Source: Corallococcus interemptor
GTDB lineage: Bacteria; Myxococcota; Myxococcia; Myxococcales; Myxococcaceae
DNA length: 64,000 nucleotides
Reading direction: 5' to 3'
Assembly: GCF_003668875.1 (NCBI RefSeq)
Contig: NZ_RAWM01000002.1
Coordinates: forward strand, 62,001 to 126,000
In this document: piece by piece, positions 59,590-64,000 of the stretch
How positions within the stretch are numbered: the first letter of the stretch is position 1
Layout: each line of letters opens with the position of its first letter
Made by a program: the position numbers and the translations under genes
Notes under the pieces: generated by a model
Database searches by the model: none
What the model saw: only the letters and a program-made list of their open reading frames with translations
What the model was told of the DNA's origin: nothing

Positions 59590-61665
59590 ATGGGTACTCT
59601 CGATTACTACGCGACGATGGCTCGGATGGCGCCTGGGGCGCTCGCGAAGAGCGCGGTCCGCCGGGTCCAGAAGGTCGCGCGGCAGGCGCTGTACCGCCGC
59701 CGCGAGCAGGTGGACGAGGCGCAGCTGCTGGAGTCCTTCGGCGCCACCCGAGCCGAGGACCTGGTGACGCTCGCGCTGGATCAGCGCACCTCGAGGGCCT
59801 GGTGTGAGGTGTCGCAGCGCAAGTCCGCTCGCGCCGCCATCCAGAGTGTTCCGGGCGCGAAGGCACGTACTGTCCTTCGCGCCGAACGAGCGCTGCGTCA
59901 GGAGTGGGACGTCTTCGGCACGCCGGTCTCCTTCGGTGAAGGCAAGCCGGTGGACTGGTCCCTGGATCCGGTGAGCGGCCGGCGCTTTCCCATGGATCCC
60001 GTGGAGCGCATGCCGCTGCACGTGACGGGCATGGATCCGAAGTACCCGTGGGTGATGGGCCGCCTGGACAGCGTGGTGGCCCTGGCCCAGGGCGCGTGGG
60101 TGGCGGACAGGAAGGCCGAGCGCTCGCGCTTCGCCACCGCGTTCGTCCACCAGACGCTGGACTTCCTGCAGGCCAACCCCGTGGGCATGGGCGTCCACTG
60201 GACGTGCCCCATGGAGATTTCCTTGCGCGCGGCGAACCTCGCGCAGGCGCTGGCGATGTTCGCGGACGCGCCGGAGGTGCGCCGTCCGGAGTTCCTGGTG
60301 CCCGTGCTGGGCGCGCTCGCGGAGCACTGCGCGTGGGTGGAGGCCCACCTGGAGGACACCAGCGCGGTGCCCAACAACCACCTGGTCTCCAACTACGTGG
60401 GGCTGGCGGTGGTGGGGCTGCTCTTCCCGGAGCTGCCCGGCGCGCCCCGTCAGGTGGCGCTCGCGGCCAACGGCCTGCGCACGCAGATGGACGCGCAGGT
60501 CCACCCCGAGGGCACGTCCTTCGAGGGCTCCATTCCCTACCACCGTCTGTCGGTGGAGCTGTTCACGCTGGCCTTCCTCGTCGCTCGCGGCGCGGGCGTG
60601 TCGCTGGGGCCCGCGTATGAAGCGCGTCTGCGATTGATGTTCGTCGCGGCCCGCGCGTGGTCCTCCGAGTCCGGCCTGGCGCCGCAGATTGGCGACAACG
60701 ACAGCGGCCGCGTGTTCCCGTTCCAGGACCGCGAGGATGGCGATCACAGCTACCTGGCCGGGCTGGGCGCGGCGCTCTTCAGCGACGCGGGCCTGGGCGG
60801 CGGCGTGTTCCCGGACGAGGCGGCGTGGCTCCTGGGCGACGCGGGCTTCGTGCGCTTCCACGCGCTGCCCGCGGCTTCCGCGCCCACGTCGGTCAGCTTC
60901 GCGGAAGGTGGATTTCACATCTTGCGCGGCGAAGGGGTCGTGCTCACCGTCTCGGCCGGAAAACAGGGGCAGCGGGGCGTCGGAGGACACAGCCACAACG
61001 ACAAGCTTTCCTTCGAGCTTCACCTCGCCGGCCGCCCCGTCATCGTCGATTCAGGCACGGGTTCGTACACGCGGGATCCGGCCCTGCGCAACGCGATGCG
61101 GAGCACCGCGGCGCACAACACGCTTCAGGTGGATGGGGCGGAGCAGGCCCCGTTGGATCCGGCGCGGCTGTTCGCGCTGCCGGAGGATGCCCGGGCTCGC
61201 GTCGTGGCCTTCCAGCCCGGCTCGAAGCATGACCGGTTGGTGGTGCGCCACGACGGCTACCGCCACCTGCCGGCCCCGGTAGGGATTGAGAGGACTTTCT
61301 TCCTCGACCGGCACGTGCGCGCGCTGGCCGTGGGGGACCGGCTCGTCGGAACGGGCCGTCATGAGGTGGTCGGACGTTTGCACCTGCCGGATGCGCAGGC
61401 GCGGTGGTGCCAGCCCGCGGCGGAAGTGTTGGCGCGGGCGGGGCGCGTGAAGGAGGGCCCGGAGGCCTTCGATGCACGCGCCCTGGAGATTGGTCCGGCG
61501 GATGCCCCCGCGGGTTGGGTGCTCTTCGGGCAGGGGTTGGAGACCCTGCTCGTGCCGTCCCACTACTCGCCTGGATATGGGCGCGTGGTGCCGGCGGTGT
61601 CGGTGGAGTTCCGGAGGCAGCTGACGCCTCCGGCATGGTTGGGGTGGGTGTTCGTCTTCAGGTGA
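59590..61665 (+). CDS. Heparinase II/III family protein
   Basis: 691 residues. An N-terminal alpha/alpha toroid of ~380 residues (helical, with WTCPMEISLRAANLAQAL and AVPNNHLVSNYVGL) and a C-terminal beta-sandwich marked by GGHSHNDKLSFELHL and AHNTLQVDG, hallmarks of heparinase II/III. Such enzymes are polysaccharide lyases, and relatives act in exopolysaccharide turnover or assembly. No clear signal peptide. ATG 59590 follows GAAGGGGCGG. A nucleotide-sugar dehydrogenase gene follows after 62 bases, supporting a polysaccharide role. Confidence 0.9.
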   Translation: MGTLDYYATMARMAPGALAKSAVRRVQKVARQALYRRREQVDEAQLLESFGATRAEDLVTLALDQRTSRAWCEVSQRKSARAAIQSVPGAKARTVLRAERALRQEWDVFGTPVSFGEGKPVDWSLDPVSGRRFPMDPVERMPLHVTGMDPKYPWVMGRLDSVVALAQGAWVADRKAERSRFATAFVHQTLDFLQANPVGMGVHWTCPMEISLRAANLAQALAMFADAPEVRRPEFLVPVLGALAEHCAWVEAHLEDTSAVPNNHLVSNYVGLAVVGLLFPELPGAPRQVALAANGLRTQMDAQVHPEGTSFEGSIPYHRLSVELFTLAFLVARGAGVSLGPAYEARLRLMFVAARAWSSESGLAPQIGDNDSGRVFPFQDREDGDHSYLAGLGAALFSDAGLGGGVFPDEAAWLLGDAGFVRFHALPAASAPTSVSFAEGGFHILRGEGVVLTVSAGKQGQRGVGGHSHNDKLSFELHLAGRPVIVDSGTGSYTRDPALRNAMRSTAAHNTLQVDGAEQAPLDPARLFALPEDARARVVAFQPGSKHDRLVVRHDGYRHLPAPVGIERTFFLDRHVRALAVGDRLVGTGRHEVVGRLHLPDAQARWCQPAAEVLARAGRVKEGPEAFDARALEIGPADAPAGWVLFGQGLETLLVPSHYSPGYGRVVPAVSVEFRRQLTPPAWLGWVFVFR

Positions 61666-61727
61666 TTGGTGTGGGTCGGGACGTGTGAGCCGGCGAGGCC
61701 GCACGTCAACTGCTGGGAGTAACGACA

Positions 61728-63056
61728 ATGCGCGTGATGGTTGGCAACCCGTTGCTGGGTCGGATTCAGAATCGGGAAGCGAAGGTGGGCGTGGTGGGTC
61801 TGGGGTACGTCGGTCTTCCGCTGGGCATGGCGTTCGCGGAAGCCGGGTTCCCTGTCACGGGGCTGGACGTCGACCAGCGCAAGATCGACAAGATCGCCAA
61901 GGGTGAGAGCTACATCAAGCACATCCCCAGCGCGCCGCTGGCGGAGCTCACCAACGCCGGCAAGCTCAAGGCGACCAACGACTTCGCGAAGTCCCGCGAG
62001 CTGGACTGCGTGGTCATCTGCGTGCCCACGCCGCTCACCGCGTCGCGTGAGCCGGACATGACCTTCATCATCCAGACGGGCGAGGCCCTGGCGCCGTACG
62101 TGCGCCCCGGCCAGCTCTTCATCCTGGAGTCCACCACCTACCCGGGCACCACGGAGGAAGTGCTCAAGCCGCTGCTGGAGAAGAACGGCCTCAAGGCGGG
62201 CGTGGACTTCTTCCTGGCCTTCAGCCCCGAGCGCGAGGACCCGGGCAACAAGGGCTTCAACACGAAGACGATTCCGAAGGTCGTCGGCGGCTACTCGCCC
62301 GCGTGCCTCGAGGTGGCGGTCGCCCTCTACGGCAGCGCGCTGAAGGAAGTCGTCCCGGTGTCCTCCACGCGCGTGGCGGAGCTGGCCAAGCTGCTGGAGA
62401 ACATCTACCGCTGCGTGAACATCGCCATGGTCAACGAGATGAAGATGCTCTGCGACCGCATGAACGTGGACGTGTGGGAGGTCATCCAGGCCGCCAGCAC
62501 CAAGCCCTTCGGCTTCCAGCCGTTCTACCCGGGCCCCGGCCTGGGCGGGCACTGCATCCCCATCGACCCGTTCTACCTGACGTGGAAGGCGCGCGAGTTC
62601 GAGTTCCACACCAAGTTCATCGAGCTGGCCGGTGAGGTGAACTGGCAGATGCCCTACTACGTGGTGCAGCGCACGATGGAGGCGCTCAACCAGAACAAGA
62701 AGGTGCTCAACGGCGCGAAGGTCCTCTGCATCGGCGCGGCGTACAAGAAGGACATCGACGACCACCGCGAATCCCCGTCGCTGCGCGTGATGACGCTCCT
62801 CAAGGAGAAGGGCGCGGAGATCGCCTACCACGACCCGTTCGTGAAGGAGCTGCACAAGGGCCACGGCTTCAACATGGAGATGAAGTCCGTCCCGCTCGAC
62901 CCGGAGACGCTCAACCAGTACGACGCGGTGATGATCCTCACGGACCACTCGCACATCGACTACAACGAGCTGGTCCAGCGCTCGAACATCGTCGTCGACA
63001 CGCGCAACGCGACCAAGAACGTCACCCAGGGCCGCGAGAAGATCGTCAAGGCGTAA
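61728..63056 (+). CDS. UDP-N-acetylglucosamine/mannosamine dehydrogenase-type enzyme
   Basis: 442 residues. NAD-binding GLGYVGLPLG, catalytic Cys276 (GLGGHCIPIDPFYL) and the central domain motif LLENIYRCVNIAMVNEM put it in the UDP-glucose/GDP-mannose dehydrogenase superfamily. Features such as CVPTPL and AYKKDIDDHRESPS suggest the WecC/WbpA (HexNAc-uronate-forming) subgroup rather than UDP-glucose dehydrogenase. It oxidises UDP-amino sugar to the uronic acid for capsule, O-antigen or exopolysaccharide synthesis. Good Shine-Dalgarno GGGAG. Confidence 0.92.
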   Translation: MRVMVGNPLLGRIQNREAKVGVVGLGYVGLPLGMAFAEAGFPVTGLDVDQRKIDKIAKGESYIKHIPSAPLAELTNAGKLKATNDFAKSRELDCVVICVPTPLTASREPDMTFIIQTGEALAPYVRPGQLFILESTTYPGTTEEVLKPLLEKNGLKAGVDFFLAFSPEREDPGNKGFNTKTIPKVVGGYSPACLEVAVALYGSALKEVVPVSSTRVAELAKLLENIYRCVNIAMVNEMKMLCDRMNVDVWEVIQAASTKPFGFQPFYPGPGLGGHCIPIDPFYLTWKAREFEFHTKFIELAGEVNWQMPYYVVQRTMEALNQNKKVLNGAKVLCIGAAYKKDIDDHRESPSLRVMTLLKEKGAEIAYHDPFVKELHKGHGFNMEMKSVPLDPETLNQYDAVMILTDHSHIDYNELVQRSNIVVDTRNATKNVTQGREKIVKA

Positions 63057-63090
63057 GCCTGTAGCCACCACAGCATGCGGGCAGGAGGGT

Positions 63091-63122
63091 CCTCGCTTCA
63101 CGCCATGGTGCGTGAGGGGAGG
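63091..63122 (+). terminator. Hairpin after the nucleotide-sugar dehydrogenase
   Basis: CCTCGCTTCACGC (63091-63103) pairs with GCGTGAGGGGAGG (63110-63122) with one G-G mismatch and one G-T pair; 6-base loop. The sequence after it is GC-rich, then GTTTC. Confidence 0.45.
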
Positions 63123-63142
63123 GCCCTCGCCGCGTTTCTGGC

Positions 63143-63148
63143 TACAGT
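63143..63148 (+). promoter_or_regulatory. Putative -10 box (TACAGT) of a leaderless gene
   Basis: TACAGT ends 8 bases before the GTG at 63157. There is no Shine-Dalgarno and no good -35 box. Confidence 0.35.
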
Positions 63149-63156
63149 GCGTCGCC

Positions 63157-64000
63157 GTGACCCGCGCCTTCCGAACCCTGTTCCCGCTGTCCGTGGCCGC
63201 GTCCCTGCTGATGGGCGCATCTCCCGCCGCTGATCCCCGCGCCCGGTTGCTGGACGCGATGAGCGCGGAGCTCCAGCGCAACCAGCAGCAGCTCAAGGTG
63301 ACGGGCCATGAGGCGCCGTACTTCCTGAGCTACGGCGTGAAGGACTACGAGTCGCGGCTGATCATCGCGCGCTACGGAGCGCTGTTCCAGGACGACGACT
63401 ACCGCGAGCGCAAGCTGGGCGTGGACGTGCGCGTGGGCAGCTACGACTACGACAGCTCCGTGGCGGACTCGTTGGACTTCGGCTTCAGCACCAGCAAGGG
63501 CTCCAGCTTCACCGCGCGCAAGGACGGGCCGCTGGACGACTCGCCGCTCGCGCTGCGCACGTCGCTGTGGCTGGTGACGGATGAGAAGTACAAGGCCGCG
63601 CTCTTCCAGTACCTGAAGAAGAAGGGGGAAGACGTCTACACGGTGGAGGACCCGAAGCGCCCCGCGTCCTTCTCCAAGGAGACGCCCGCCACCTACGTGC
63701 AGCCGCCGGTGGCCTTCCCCTTCGACCGCGAGAAGTGGCGCCGCGTGGCCCGCGAGGTGTCCGCGCGCTTCACCGCGCACCCGGAGCTGTTCGACTCGGA
63801 AGTTCGCGTCACCGCGGACAAGGCCACGCGGCTGTTCGTGTCGTCCGAGGGCACGCGCCTCATCACGGAGGAGACGCTGTACGCGTTCCACGTCTCCGCG
63901 GTGACGCGCGCGCCGGACGGGCAGCTCTTGGACGACTCGCGCAGCTTCTACCTGCCCACGGAAGCGGGGATGCCCAGCGAGGCGCGCGTGCACGAGGCCG
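63157..64000 (+). CDS. Secreted protein, possibly TldD/PmbA-related peptidase (3' partial)
   Basis: 281 codons are visible and the frame runs off the window. A signal peptide (LFPLSVAASLLMGA) precedes a helical start (LLDAMSAELQRNQQQL) and YFLSYGVKDYESRLI. This N-terminal pattern is one I associate with myxobacterial TldD/PmbA-like metallopeptidase relatives, but the catalytic region is beyond the window, so the family call is tentative. The GTG start is 8 bases after a -10-like box. Confidence 0.72.
   Translation, partial: MTRAFRTLFPLSVAASLLMGASPAADPRARLLDAMSAELQRNQQQLKVTGHEAPYFLSYGVKDYESRLIIARYGALFQDDDYRERKLGVDVRVGSYDYDSSVADSLDFGFSTSKGSSFTARKDGPLDDSPLALRTSLWLVTDEKYKAALFQYLKKKGEDVYTVEDPKRPASFSKETPATYVQPPVAFPFDREKWRRVAREVSARFTAHPELFDSEVRVTADKATRLFVSSEGTRLITEETLYAFHVSAVTRAPDGQLLDDSRSFYLPTEAGMPSEARVHEA

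Noticed and set aside
1-64000. CRISPR array, insertion sequence, prophage or attachment site
   Set aside because: I found no spaced direct repeats, transposase or integrase-like proteins, or terminal inverted repeats. The repeats seen are inside coding sequences.

Overview
The window looks like chromosomal DNA from a fruiting myxobacterium, most probably the Myxococcus/Corallococcus branch (inference). It is very GC-rich by eye, gene-dense, and uses GTG and TTG starts freely. It encodes three proteins ending in a myxobacterial MYXO-CTERM-type tail, a Hanks-type Ser/Thr kinase, a complete chemosensory operon, and many secreted or lipoprotein genes of unknown function. I saw no rRNA, insertion sequence, prophage or CRISPR array. 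The window cuts a gene at each end.

Layout. 1-1.8 kb: end of a Thr/Pro/Gly/Ala-rich protein, then a small alpha-helical protein. 1.9-5.5 kb: minus-strand operon DUF3108 / DUF4091 (GH123-like) / DUF3108. 5.7-8.4 kb: zinc-ribbon protein, maf-yggS pair, GAF-GGDEF protein. 8.4-15.4 kb: a PpiD-like chaperone facing the rod-shape operon mreC-mreD-mrdA-rodA with a trailing PilZ gene. 15.4-16.6 kb: AT-hook/zinc-finger protein with an AT-richer upstream region, and thioredoxin. 16.7-21 kb: cytochrome-c-assembly/HemX-like protein and hemA-hemC-hemD. 21-24.7 kb: a cysteine-rich pseudo-matrixin with MYXO-CTERM, coupled to a GspE/PilB-type ATPase. 24.7-30.8 kb: minus-strand surface operon (5'-nucleotidase lipoprotein, second lipoprotein, beta-barrel). 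30.9-35.6 kb: Nudix, OPA-type MFS transporter, an unknown membrane protein, HAD phosphatase. 35.8-39.6 kb: pyruvate dehydrogenase E1alpha-E1beta-E2. 39.6-43.2 kb: small proteins, a response-regulator/histidine kinase, a membrane protein and a response regulator. 43.3-45.5 kb: tRNA-Glu, tRNA-Gln, a small secreted protein and gltX, all on the minus strand. 45.6-48.8 kb: a secreted protein, two matrixin-type metalloproteases with intact zinc motifs, and a HAD-IB phosphatase. 48.8-50.9 kb: a Ser/Thr kinase fused to PEGA and TonB C-terminal domains. 51.1-58.3 kb: cheW-cheR(TPR)-mcp-cheY-cheW-cheA(REC), followed convergently by a histidine kinase with a ruined ATP-binding domain. 59.6-64 kb: heparinase-like protein, nucleotide-sugar dehydrogenase, and the start of a secreted, possibly TldD-related protein.

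How it fits together. Much of the window concerns the envelope: wall elongation, polysaccharide, surface proteins and their secretion, and signalling across the envelope. The most unusual items are the kinase-TonB fusion, the Wsp-like chemosensory set that lacks a methylesterase and sits beside a pseudo-histidine kinase, the pseudo-matrixin coupled to a secretion ATPase, and a four-cysteine repeat module ending the 5'-nucleotidase. Many genes have a TANNNT box ending 6-10 bases before the start codon and no Shine-Dalgarno sequence, which suggests frequent leaderless transcription.
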